A stretch of 64,000 nucleotides of DNA from the NCBI GenBank assembly GCA_013365325.1, contig JABVXV010000004.1:310001-374000 (forward strand), read 5' to 3'. The notes under the pieces were generated by a model. It was not told where the DNA came from and ran no database searches. It was given only the letters and a program-made list of their open reading frames with translations. The position numbers were made by a program, and so were the translations under genes. Shown here one piece after another: positions 11,804 through 23,500 of this stretch. The stretch's first letter is position 1. Every line of letters starts with the position of its first letter. Origin of the DNA: Dipetalonema caudispina. Lineage: Eukaryota > Nematoda > Chromadorea > Rhabditida > Onchocercidae.

Positions 11804-13386
11804 TCTGTAACTCTATCTCTTTCTCTGGATTTAATTTTGTTTACTAATCATTTCGGGGTTATAATACCCTTTCTCCTGTCAGTGCGTTTAGCATTTTCCC
11901 TCGTTGCAAAAGACTTCAGTTTCAAGCGATCGCCATCCTTAATCCTTACTCGTGCCATTTATATTGCTATGATGAATGAAAGCAAGTACCCGTTCTTCGC
12001 TACTATCATCATTCCTATGTCTTTATCCCATTCTAGTGTTTGTGAATCCAACTTATGATCTCTTCTGATGCTTTATTTTGCTCTCCAAATAAAGTCATAT
12101 TTCCTCGTATATTAATTGTCAAGCAGATATTAATCTCAATGAGATAGTCAATGACGCACTTCCTGATAGCTAGTACTTTGCAGAGTAGTATCGAGGCATT
12201 GGTTCTCCTTGTATCCTGATGATTTCGTCACTGTGGTCTCTGGTATATTCCCTGTGATCATTAATTCTAAAGAGGAACCTTTAAAAAAAAGAGAGAAACC
12301 TCACAGAGTATCATTTTAGATATATATCATATCCAGTAAGTACCTGTTAAAAATGGAGATATATGTTGACTCACATGGGTAAATAAAATAATCCATTCAA
12401 GATGTACAGTAGAAAGTGGAGGTTAATGGATAAGAAGTGCATTCTGGAATGTATCTCGGTAATCAACAAAAAGGTTTCTGAAATAACATTATTCTGGCGT
12501 GAATATTTTATAGCAACAGGATGTACTATATTGGAAAGTTGTGTATTACATCACGAAGTGCTATTCGACCATAATTGCTAATGTCGTAATGGATTAATCA
12601 ATGATATGCATCAATCAGCTTTTCCTATCCATCTTCCTTCTCAACGCATATACTCAATTCATACATCTATTACATCACATCAGGACAATATGTACTGAAT
12701 AAAACTGATAATCTTCAAATGTTCTTATATAAAAAGGATCCCACATTTAATCTTACAATAAATCACATTCAAAAAAATTAAAAGAACTATCAAACTCATA
12801 GTTTTCATTTCAACCAAAAACCACGTAGCACATTCGTCACCCATCGCTACTCCATCAATTTTAGCAGACCACGCATAAGCCTAAGGTTCTTGTATGGTCT
12901 GCTAAAATTTCTTTTATATCGTTACATTACTGCTCTGTGCTACGATGTTTATGTATTATGAAAAAAGATGAGGGTCATTTGCTGAATTGAAATGAAAGAT
13001 GAGGATGAGGATCGGAATGAATTGAATGACTGTTTGAGTTGAATTGTCCTTATTTACTTTTTTGATGATTAGGTGTAACGTATTTGTGAGGAGAAGTTAT
13101 TTTTGTGTAGAGTATAGAAGAGCTTTTTTGGATGGAACAATTGTTTACTTTGAATGAAATCTTTAAATAAACATTGGTCAAGAAAAACTCATAGAAAATA
13201 TAGACTGCTAAAGACAAAATTATTATTGCTAGTCATTAAGAAAGTAAGTCTTTACTAGCAAAAATTAGTTATTTGTTAGATGTTTAAGAGCATTGGACTA
13301 TCGCGTTATAATAATTTACAGTGATATTGATAAACTTCTATGCTAGCAACAGGCGACTGATTCTTAAAAGTTTTCAGCATTGAAAA
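11804..13386. other. Spacer between aph-1 and nmd-3
   Basis: About 1.6 kb without a gene. It holds the likely aph-1 3' end (AATAAA at 12088-12093), a strong inverted repeat at 12857-12909 (separate entry), and a short inverted repeat near 13228-13262 (TTGCTAGT against ACTAGCAA). It ends with a TTTTCAG acceptor at 13377, ten bases before the nmd-3 ATG. Confidence 0.55.
12857..12909. repeat. Perfect 15-bp inverted repeat (hairpin)
   Basis: The left arm 12857-12871 (AATTTTAGCAGACCA) is the exact reverse complement of the right arm 12895-12909, with 23 bases between. Part of the spacer can also pair (CATAAG-like against CTTGTA), so a longer, bulged stem is possible. It sits alone between aph-1 and nmd-3. 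It could be a small structured RNA, a miRNA-like precursor or a remnant of a short palindromic element. Confidence 0.7.
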
Positions 13387-16309
13387 ATGGAAACACAATG
13401 TATGGAAGAAGAAAGAAGTGGGAAAATTTTGTGCTGTCAATGTGGCACCTCGATTGAACCTAATGCGGTGAACATGTGTGTCGCATGCGTGCGATCACGT
13501 ATTGATATCACAGAAGGGATACCAAAACAGAGTAAACTTTGTAGCTTTTTGTGAGGGATCTGTTATCAGACAATATTATCAGACAAGTGAAGTTAATGGT
13601 TACTGATAGAGCTACATTGTTAGAGCGTCATCTAGAAAAGATTGCTATCCCTTGCTTATTTATTTGATATTCCCATGAATATACTGCTTTCTCTACACGC
13701 TTTTTTCAGATCGGGCTTTTATGTGTAAGTTTTGCAATCGATGGTTGATACCACCGAATAGCTGGGTATATGCAGAACGAGAGTCCAAGGAAATGCTTGC
13801 CATATTGCTGAAGAAGCTGAGGCCTACGTTGACTAAGGTTACTTTTATACCGTTGACTTTGAATCTATTACGTTAATTTCGGGTATAAACATGTGGAAAG
13901 CATTCGTAAAATATGTTTACAATATTTAGGTACGCCTCACCGATGCCTCCTTTGTATGGACAGAATCACATTCAAAAAGAGTGAAGCTCAAGCTGACTGT
14001 CCAGAAAGAAGTACTGATAGGTGCAGTTCTTCAACAAATTTTCATTGTGGAATTTATTATCGTGAATCAGGTATATCTGTGCTGTCAGTTAATCCGTCTT
14101 TCATTATCACAAATAGTTGCTACAAGTAAAATAATTCTTGCCTTACTGTTTTATCTACTTTTACATTCCTTTAAGAATTTCAATGCTACCATCATAAGTG
14201 TAATTGTGGTAAGAATGATAAGGCAACTATTTTTCTCATTATAATAAGTCTGTAAACTTTTTACTCTGTTAAATGTGAAGCTGTTTTGGGTCATACGGCA
14301 AGCAGCTATTCCTATTTATATATTGCATTATGTTCTAGAGTAATTTCAATACATATAATTTTCACCGGTAAAGCTTAGTCATCTTTCTGTTTATTTAGAT
14401 GTGTGATGACTGCCGACGTGCTGAAGCAAAAGATTTTTGGCGTGCCTGCGTTCAAGTTCGTCAGAAGTGTGAATTTAAAAAGACTCTGTTTTATCTAGAG
14501 CAACTAGTCCTGAAGCATGGTGTCCATCTCAGCACAACGACTATCAAACCTGTGCCTACAGGAATCGATTTCTTTTACGCAAAATTACAGGATGCTAGAA
14601 AATTCGTTGATTTCATCACCTCTCATTTGCCATGCAAATATTCATATGCTCAGGTAAGAGCACTGTGCTCTTTTCCTAAATTCTTTTTCCCAGCTTCAGT
14701 TTTAAAGGTTTTGGTTTTGATTCTACTTCGAGTGTTATGAAATTTGATTTTTGTTGTGGTTTTCTCCAGACTTTTGTTGAATGGAAAAGCAAACTAGATG
14801 TCAAGGTGTTGGTTCCTTGTCTACGCGGTCTATCTATCAGTAATTGATAACATTATTATTTCCTAGATAGCGATATGAGTAATAACAGCTTGTCTTGAAT
14901 AGTCGTAATGTTACTAGTCAGGAAATGGTAATGGTGTATAAAATATGTGTGGGAGTTTTAATTGCAGGAACTGGTAACACATGATGTTAAGAGTAATATT
15001 TATGACTACAAACATACTTTTTGCGTAGAAGTTGTACCTATATGTCGCGGTGATTTAATATGCTTACCGAAGAAGACGGCTCAGGCTTTGGGTAATATGA
15101 ATCAGCTGGTTATATGCTCGAGAGTTAATACTGTCATCAGTGTGATTGATCCGAGCACTTTGCAAATATCAGATATTAATTCGTTAGTTGATCTTTTTCC
15201 TCTATTTTCTTGACGGTGTATTTCTTTGCAGGGCATTGGACGTTGTTCTGATAAAAACGCCAATTCTAAATTAAATTTTTGAATTATACAATTTTCAAGC
15301 AGAAGTTTTCAAGAATGTAGTCATTTTTTAGAACTCAATATTGGCGTGACCCCTTTCAAACTTTATGTCAATCAAAACGATTGAGTGAGTTTTATGTAGT
15401 GGACGTGGAGGAAATTAATTTTATTCAGTTGGCTGCTGGATATAGCCATTTATCAACGAAACATCGTTTAGCCGACATCTGGGTAGTCCCTAGTAGTCAG
15501 GTATGTGAGACTTTGTGTTTATTTTGTTACAATTTTTTTCCATTGTAAAACTAACTTTTATTTGAGATGTACAATCTTGCCTTAGTATTACTGCCTGATT
15601 GTAAAATGGTCTTGACGGCGCTAGTAACTTAAAGTGCTCTCAATTGTTCGGAATTTATTACTTGCAGATTGGACAAGATAATCAAGAGGTTTGCACGCGA
15701 TCTCATCTTGGACATTTGTTAAAACCAGGCGACCTTGTGTTAGGTAAAACAGCTCAACCTTTGGGTCTTTTTTCTTAGCTTCTTATATCCAACTTTGCTT
15801 GTTTTTTTAATGAAGTGTTTGCTTATTTTTTGAAAAAAGTAAAATGTCCTCATCTTAACTGAAGGATATGATTTACGGAGCAGCAATGTGAACAGTACGT
15901 TGCTGGACGATATGAGGACGGATAGAATACCTGATATCATCTTAGTTCGAAAAGTTTATGATCGGTCTGTTCGACAAAAACGACGTAACTGGAAATTGAA
16001 ACGACTGATTCAAAACGGCAGTGATGTTTATGATAGCTCTTCTATGGAGAACGAATTCGAGGTATAGTTACAAACTTTTCTGTTAAAAAAAAAAATTAGA
16101 TTTGCAGCAAATGATCAGCTGTATTGCAGAATTTTCTGGAAGATTTGGAGGAGGATGAACAAATGAGGCAGAAGATCAACATTTATCGGGACAATACGAA
16201 ACAACAAGCAGTTTATTCTAAAGACATCGCATTAGATTTGCCACCAGGTCCTCCACTCCATGAAATGCTAGATGACCTTGATCTTAATACCGATGTTGAA
16301 ATGAATTAA
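13387..16309 (+). CDS. nmd-3: NMD3, nuclear export adaptor of the 60S ribosomal subunit
   Basis: Binds the pre-60S particle and links it to exportin CRM1. Nine exons give 501 aa, close to human NMD3 (about 503): 13387-13531, 13710-13837, 13930-14070, 14399-14653, 14968-15182, 15332-15500, 15668-15743, 15865-16061, 16130-16309. The N-terminus has the zinc-binding cysteine pairs (ILCCQCG, MCVAC, then CKFC in exon 2 and CDDC in exon 4). GIPKQ, EAKDFWRA, the VEVVPIC region, LGNMNQL, HLGHLL.PGDLVLG and KRRNWKLK-like blocks follow in the expected order. The acidic FLEDLEEDE segment near the C-terminus and the final DDLDL stretch match the region holding the family's export signal. The ATG lies ten bases after a TTTTCAG acceptor, as expected of a trans-spliced start. 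A possible 36-nt cassette exon lies in intron 4 (14770-14805). Identity is very secure. Confidence 0.95.
14770..14805 (+). other. Possible in-frame cassette exon within nmd-3 intron 4
   Basis: A 36-nt stretch follows CTCCAG and precedes GTGTTG. It keeps phase 0 on both sides and has no stop. It would add 12 residues (TFVEWKSKLDVK) between the YAQ and ELVTHD blocks. The human protein has no matching insertion at that point, so the main isoform probably skips it. Confidence 0.3.
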
Positions 16310-16998
16310 TGAAATCTGGCTTATTTTTCTACTTTTCACGCGTGTTTACTGTAGCCTATTGCGAGAGATTTGGATTCTAAGAGTTCAGTAACTCACTCAC
16401 CTTACTTTTTGTCAAATATGTCTTAAATGGTTGAAAGACCGGATTTATAGCACATAATGTTTGTGTATTCTACAATTCCTTTACTGTAGATAGTACTGTT
16501 TCTCATTATTATAATAACCACTAGTTGTTAGCATGCATGTATCTCTTTTATGATTAGTTAATATTCCTTAAGTGTGAGAGAGAACCACTCAAACTAAATG
16601 AGAGGCTACAGAAATGCGTAATGGTTATTACATTATCTTTTCCTGATACGATCATTACTGAGATGCTGATCCATTATAATAAATCAATGGTTGTTAGCAT
16701 GCATGTAATTCTTTTGTGTCGCTCATCGTTTCTCATATCGATATCTCTGTTGTATTTTTTGTTACCGGCGAAATCGGGGAGTAATTCAAATCGTATCTTT
16801 TATCCGTTATCGTATACGCAGTAGTTGAGTTAGAACGCAGCAGTCTTTATGATAAGCAAAGGATGTGCTGTGAAAGTGCTTTACGAGAAGAGAGCTAATA
16901 AAGGAAGTCGAAAGATGTTATTTATTGTTCAAATCGAAGTTCTGGAAACATCTAAAAATATAAATACAAGAAGTTAGAATTTCATCTGCAATTTTCAG
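16310..16998. other. Downstream region of nmd-3
   Basis: No gene seen. It contains a degenerate direct repeat (separate entry) and an AATAAA near 16897 that could be a distant polyadenylation signal. The open frame 16621-16824 has no recognisable features and overlaps the repeat, so I leave it uncalled. Confidence 0.5.
16508..16714. repeat. Imperfect direct repeat, 165-bp offset
   Basis: Bases 16508-16549 recur at 16673-16714 with a few differences. Both copies share ATTATAATAA, GTTGTTAGCATGCATGTA and a CTTTT end. This looks like a local duplication of intergenic DNA. No terminal inverted repeats or flanking target duplications were seen. Confidence 0.7.
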
Positions 16999-17547
16999 CA
17001 CGAAGCCTCTTGTTTAATTACATTGGCTCTTAGAATTGCTAATGGAATTGGTTCCGCCAAGGCAAGTTTCGCAGTTGGACGGGAAATGTCCAACATGAAA
17101 TAGAGTAAAAGCTGTAGAAGATGGTGAGAAAACTAGGTCCAATAGCTTTTCATTACTGTTAAAGTACGCTTAAGGGAACTAATTTACAAAAGTCATGAAT
17201 TGACTCCTATAAATATCTATGCATATCTTTAAATCTTGAGGTTTAGTACAAGTTTGGAAGATATTGTAATGGAAATAGATACAGTAAATCCTGGCAACTG
17301 GCATGTGATGTGAAAGTTGACAGCTAGTTTGTTGCAGGAGCGGTTTCAGTGGAGTGCCCAAGAATCAATAGTTCTGGGGCCAGATTGGTTGCAACATGAA
17401 ATGGACTCTCTTTACACAAATAGCTCGTCACTTTTTCGGATAATATAGTTGTTGTGGCTGTGTATTTGGCTGATTCCTCTATCACTGATTGTTTTCGCTT
17501 GTACTTGGATACCTGGTGATGTCATTCTGAAGCTTTCTATAGAACTT
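16999..17547 (+). other. Coding-like but interrupted region upstream of lrk-1
   Basis: After the TTTTCAG acceptor-like site ending at 16998, a frame is open to a TAG at 17101-17103. After TTGCAG (ending 17337) a second frame is open to a TAG at 17446-17448 and has a typical globular composition (for example ERFQWSAQES and GPDWLQHEMD). That second frame is the same frame as the first certain lrk-1 exon, separated only by the TAG and a hydrophobic stretch. Between about 17430 and 17508 the +2 frame reads more like protein (SDNIVVVAVYLADSSITD). Two compensating one-base changes, the first in the T run at 17432-17436, would join everything. It may be N-terminal lrk-1 sequence disrupted by errors or decay, or simply 5' leader. 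Confidence 0.3.
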
Positions 17548-20500
17548 ATGGATGAGAAATCAAGCCTAGAAGAAACTGGTCAACTAGTCTACGAAGTGAG
17601 GGTCTTTTTCGCAAAGTTCCTAATTTTGACCATGCCATTTTTACTCTCAAAATCAATCTGTACCTGGTTCCGTTAGAACTATCTGAACTAATCTGTTTAA
17701 GCATCCTTAAAAGGAACTCTGTTTGGACTCCTTTAACCTATCTGGGATGGTATTATCGAGTTCAAGTCATCTTTCAGGCTGTGATGTATGAGAACGAAGA
17801 ACTCTTGCGGGAGCTATTGGAGGCCAATCCAGGAAAGGTATATTATAGAGACAAGCACGGTAGAAGTGCTCTGCACATTGCTGCCCAAAATGGCAACATA
17901 TCTATATTGGACCTTCTGATAGAAGCTGGAGGTGAACGTTTTGTTTAATTATTGTTAAGGCAGTCGTTAATGCATCATGTAATTGCCATATAGTTCTCTT
18001 TTCAGTCATTCAGAAAGATGTATTTCATTTTGTAACAAATGGTATTCCAGTTTGGATGCATTCATTCTTTTTTTAATGAGTTATTTGTAGCGGATGTAAA
18101 CAGTATGGCTGGTCCAAGTGCACTCTGCGCCACTCCTTTACATGTCGCCGCGGTTGCGGGACGTTTGGAAGCGGTCCGACATCTAATTGAAGCTGGAGCA
18201 GAGCTTTTAGCTACTGATCTTAGAGACCATTGTGCATTGGAACTAGCGCAGATGGCGAATCAGTTCGAGACTGCCTGTCTTCTCATTGATGCCATCGGTT
18301 TGCTCGGATAAATTTTTAGGGTGTTTAAGGATTGACTGCTGTTTAATATACATTACATCTGTAGTTAGGATTAGATAAATGAGGAAAGAGATCGAAGAGT
18401 ATGATATGTTTTCTTTAAGTTTTGACTTTTGATTGTGGAGTAAATCTCGTTATAAATAAATAAACTTGGGAAAAATTACTTTTTACCTATGCAGCATTTT
18501 TGTAATGTGCTTATGAAGTCACAGGGATTTAGTTTTACGTTTAATTATCTCAGCAAAATAGTCTAAATTTGACCGAAAGTCATAAAACCCTGTGGTAAAA
18601 CACTTCGTCTTACTTTTTCTGTAATTTTTTTCTTCAGAATCAATTCGTAATAAAACTCGTCAGCTGCACGATGATCTTGTCAAATCTGCGGAAGAAGGAG
18701 ACGTTAGAGCTATTATTGAAGCTTTGCCGAACCTTACTAGTGCTAACTATGATGCTGTTCTGAACGGTGCAACTTTGGATCGCAAATGTGTTCTATACCT
18801 GTATGTTTCTTCCTGCATCACTCCTGCTCCCTAGTTTTATTACATATTATTGAGCGAGAAGACTATTCACATTTTACTAGTCGAAGATTGGTTACTTCAT
18901 CAAAATTTTGTCAGCTATAAATTAAGTTGCGTAATAAATTATGCATAATGCTTGAAATGGTAAAATCTCCTTTCTCTCCCTCCCTCCCTCAAAAAGGGGG
19001 TTGAATTTTACTGGTAGTTTTGTTATTCTGCTACGGGAATAAAGATAGATATGGTCCGAACTGAAATTGGGAATATGACACAATTTTGGAAAATATAATT
19101 AACATAGCATCCTCAATTCTCCTTTATCAAGAAGAAATAAGTTTGTATTTTCTATGACTTAAGAATCTGTTTTGGAACTTGACGAAAAAAAGAGCATTTC
19201 CTGTATTTTGCTGGTCGTAGAAGTCTGCCGGAAACTTATCCAACTGAATAAAAAAGTGTTAACCGGTTGCGAGAGGAATGAATAAGACAATGAAGCGAAA
19301 TTCTTAGCCCGCCCATTTCATCCAACTTTTGAAACGGTAACTGGCAAACACCTAGTGAACATTTTCGTGAAGAAAAATTGCGCCCTTTCTGTTGACTGAT
19401 ATCAGCTGAACACTCCGTAGTTTTCTCTGCGTCTCATTGATCTCTTGATCATACTTCTCAGATGTATAACTTCATCAGAATTTAGAAAGCAGTAGTATTC
19501 TTGTGCAAGTTCATTCTTAAAAATGCGTTGGAGCTTCTTCGTCCAACCATTGAGGTGGTCATTGCCAGTTGTAACAGGCTGTTTTTCTTCGCACAGTATA
19601 AATGAGTCAAGAAATGGTGCTGCATAGACATTTCAACCGATTTTTTGATTGTAACTCAGTTCACAAAGCATCCACTTATCGAGCTTTACCACCTTCGCAG
19701 TTTGTTTCAAATGCCATACAGTCATAGACAACCGTAGCTCGGCTGGTAACTGTAAGTTTCGATAGCTGTTTTCAGTTAAGCCATATTAACTTTCGATGAT
19801 CGTTAGTACTCTTCTTATCTTCAGTTGAATTACGACTTCATTGTGAGTTAGTAGGCCGTTTCCTAGATCACAGGTGTTGTGTGTTACCTTCGCTATTTCA
19901 TGCCCATTTTGGACTCGGAAAAAAGGTCACTTTAATTCAATTTTTCTTTAACATCTGTATTTTAAGGAGTTTTATTTGTCTTATTTGTTGTACAAATAAG
20001 AAGTCATTAGCAAAAAAAAAAAAAAAGAATATAAGTTAAAGTATGTCTCTAGTGTTTATCTGATATGTATTTTTTCAAAGTAAATATATTCCAAATATCA
20101 AACAAATATTTATGTGGGAGTATATCCCAGTATTAGCACATGAAAATCACAATCTTTCTTGCAGAAAGTGGTTTAATTTATTATTCTATTAAAATGAGAA
20201 AATTAATGATCATTTGGATTATAATTTTTCTTTGCTTATAAATGGAAGTGTTTTCTGAAGCAGTGTTAGGTTTTCTTGTCGGCGATATGAATCAATCTTT
20301 AGAGCTTGTTTGAATGGAAGAAAAGAGGTCGTTGAGGCTTTATTGAATGTTCGAGGTCATACACTTATACAACCAATCACTCACGACACAGTGTTACACG
20401 CCGCCATATCATCACAAAGACCAGTCATCGTAGAAATGATCCTTAAGGTTTATCTTTGTATTTTTTTTTTTTTTTTTTTTGTTATTCTGCAGGTAATTCT

Positions 20501-23500
20501 TATGTTCTGCTACTGAAAGAATATAGATGCTTTCAGGCGTTCACACATTTGGTGACTACAAAGAATGCGGATGGTAGTACAGCACTGCATTGGGCATCAC
20601 AATGTGGCAGTTTAGATATCGTTAAGCTGTCAGTTTCTTTCCATATAGTGTTCTGTGTTGCGAAATTACTATTATGTTACTGTTAATTTACTGTTATGTC
20701 TCTAATGTTAATGTTAATGATTTACCAAGTTAGTTTATATTTAACTATGTCGATAGAAAAGGTTTGTCAATCCGTCTTGAATTTGGAGTTGCTCGCAAAA
20801 TTTAGCACGTTAGAACTGGGAGGCCATAAAAGGTTGGAAAAGCAAATATGACTCGTAAATTTTATATTTTCTGTTTTTTATGATATCATCAATCAGATAC
20901 TGTTGCTTTTTTGTAATTTCCTCGCTTATCCAGGTTGTTGGAATTTCCATACGAGGAAGATGTTCTCACAAAAATTGAGGATGTTTCTGGACGTTTTAGT
21001 TATCGTTTCGTATTAGACGTTAACGGATTGGATGCGCAGTGTCGTACCGCTCTATATCTGGCCGTCGCTAATTCATATTATGATATTGTCAAGTATTTAC
21101 TTGAGGTTAGTATGGTATCTACGAATAATATGTGTATGATATGCCTTTATGTTTGGTATGATTATCAGAAAATTTTTTATCAAAGATACTAGATATGCCG
21201 TAAAATTTATTTTGTTTGTATACTCCGATGTTTGGTTTACTGATTTTTTGTTTTAGGTAGAATTCCCATCGATGGACTCTGGTAAGAAATGTCCATTTGA
21301 AGTCGATGTGTACTGCAGTGGTGGAAAGACTCCACTTATGGTGGCAGCAGCGAACGGTGACATAGCTTTAGTGAAGTATGTATTCCACCTGTTGCATTTT
21401 ATAGGAAACTGAATTTTTTTTGTGCAGTTTAGTTGCCAATAAGCCAGAGTTTAAATATGAAGTTGAATGGTCACAAATCACTAACCACTTTTGGTATTGT
21501 TATTGACTATCTTTAGTATCCAGGTTTCACTTTTGTAATTTTCAATGCCTTCTGTGGAGCGTTCGCCCCTTACTGTCCAAAGTAAGATTGCCAGGATCAT
21601 TTAGGCTTAAGCTTACCATATTTTTCACATTAATTTACTTTATTAATTAACAAAAACTATCCACAGTTTCTTTCATATGCATATATTAAAAATTTCCCCT
21701 CGAAATAATACGCTAATAGATCTGTCATAATTCTGTTAGCGCTCGTTACTATAATATGTTTATTCTTACCCTTCAGAGTTTCAAGTTTCTTTTTCAGTGT
21801 TTTAGATATTTTGTCTTTGGTCGTAACGGAAGATTTTATGCTCTCTTCCCAATGCTAAGCATATAAGCTATGTGAAGTTCATCAAGTTCAATCAGTACTG
21901 CTGGCATTCTCATTCCAATTTCTATTGAATTCAGAAAATAGTGACTCTATAAGTTATTAGTAATATACACCCAAACGAATTAAAAATTGCTGAAATAAAG
22001 GTTTTCAGATTACTAGTAGATCATGGCGCAGACGTAAACCTACCTTGCGGACTTACAGATGCAGACATCATTAGTGTAGATGGTGCTCGATGTATTGGTT
22101 CTGGTGCTCTCAATGAAGCATGCCGAATTGGTTGTGTCGCTCTAGTGCAGTTTCTGTTCCAACGAGGAGCTGTTGATCACGAGAATATTGCTCTCGCTAC
22201 AGCCTTCAAAGTATAATTTTTATCGTTTCTGTTGGGAATTTCTTTTCTTTATGTTCAATTTCAGTACAATCAGGATTCGTTGGCGAGGCTGTTCCTGTTA
22301 CGTCTTGCATTCGTGGATCCAGAATACCGTGTCAATAAGAAGAGTATAGAATTAGGGCAGGTTTCAATAAATCGTAACCAACTATCTTCTGCTGTGTATC
22401 CCACAACACCATGCATGCTGAATTGGCATAACGCAAGTTTAGAAACCGTTTCGAACGATTGGCTAATTGCTGCATCCCTTCAGGTCAATCAAAGGTTGAG
22501 GACATCACGGTAAGTTGTTTTTATGGTCACTTTTGACTTCTTCGAAGTTTATTTAATGAAACACATTTCCATTTTACATAAAATTCCTGTAAGTGAAAAG
22601 AAATCATAATGGAATTTACTCTTCTGATAAAATTTGCAGAATGGCATTGGCAGCTCTTACACGAGTCGATTTATCGAAGAATAAAATGAAGGTCTTAAGT
22701 GGACAGCTATTGCAGCTGCCGTCATTGAGGAGTCTAAATGTAGCGAATAACGAAATTATAGAAATTGAGATTCCGAGTGATGGGTTTCATGCACCGCTTC
22801 TGGAAAGCTTGTTACTAGAATTTAACAAGCTCTCCATTCTACCAGATGAAGTACATTTTCTGAACAATTAATAATGTTTGCCTTTTGATTGATATTCCTG
22901 TTTCTTTAATTCCATAGAATTGTATGTTTAGTGAAGAGATGCGAGCTGCAGTGTTTTTAGACTAGCTTTAGAGACAACTTTAAAATGGTCTTGAGTTTCC
23001 TTTCTTTCTTTTCTTGAAAGGGAGCAAAAGGAAATTATGCAAAGAAATTAAGCTTCTTATTTTCAGTTGTTTACAAGCAGGCTACCAGTGCTAAATTTTT
23101 TGGATGTGTCGCATAACAAACTATGTTCTCTTCCTGATAGTCTATGGTTTGCACCAAGATTGCGAGAACTAAATGTGTCCAACAATGCTCTCTCCGTGTT
23201 GCCCGCAATTGGCTCTTTGCAATTCCGACCTTCGAGTAGTCTTTCCGAAATCGAGCAGCCAGAATCACTTTATTCGGATTTGTATACTCATCAAAGCACC
23301 TTATCAACGGATGACTCCTTGAGCATTGGTGCACGCAATGATGACTCCAACATTACGGTTCATGAATTGAAAAGGTGTTTGAAGATCGATTTTTTTGCAT
23401 TCTACTGTAGAAAAAAGTCGGCTCAGGAGGACTGGGTTAAATTTAACGGACATTATGATGTTATTTGATCCATCGAGTATCTTTATGTTTTTTGTTTACT

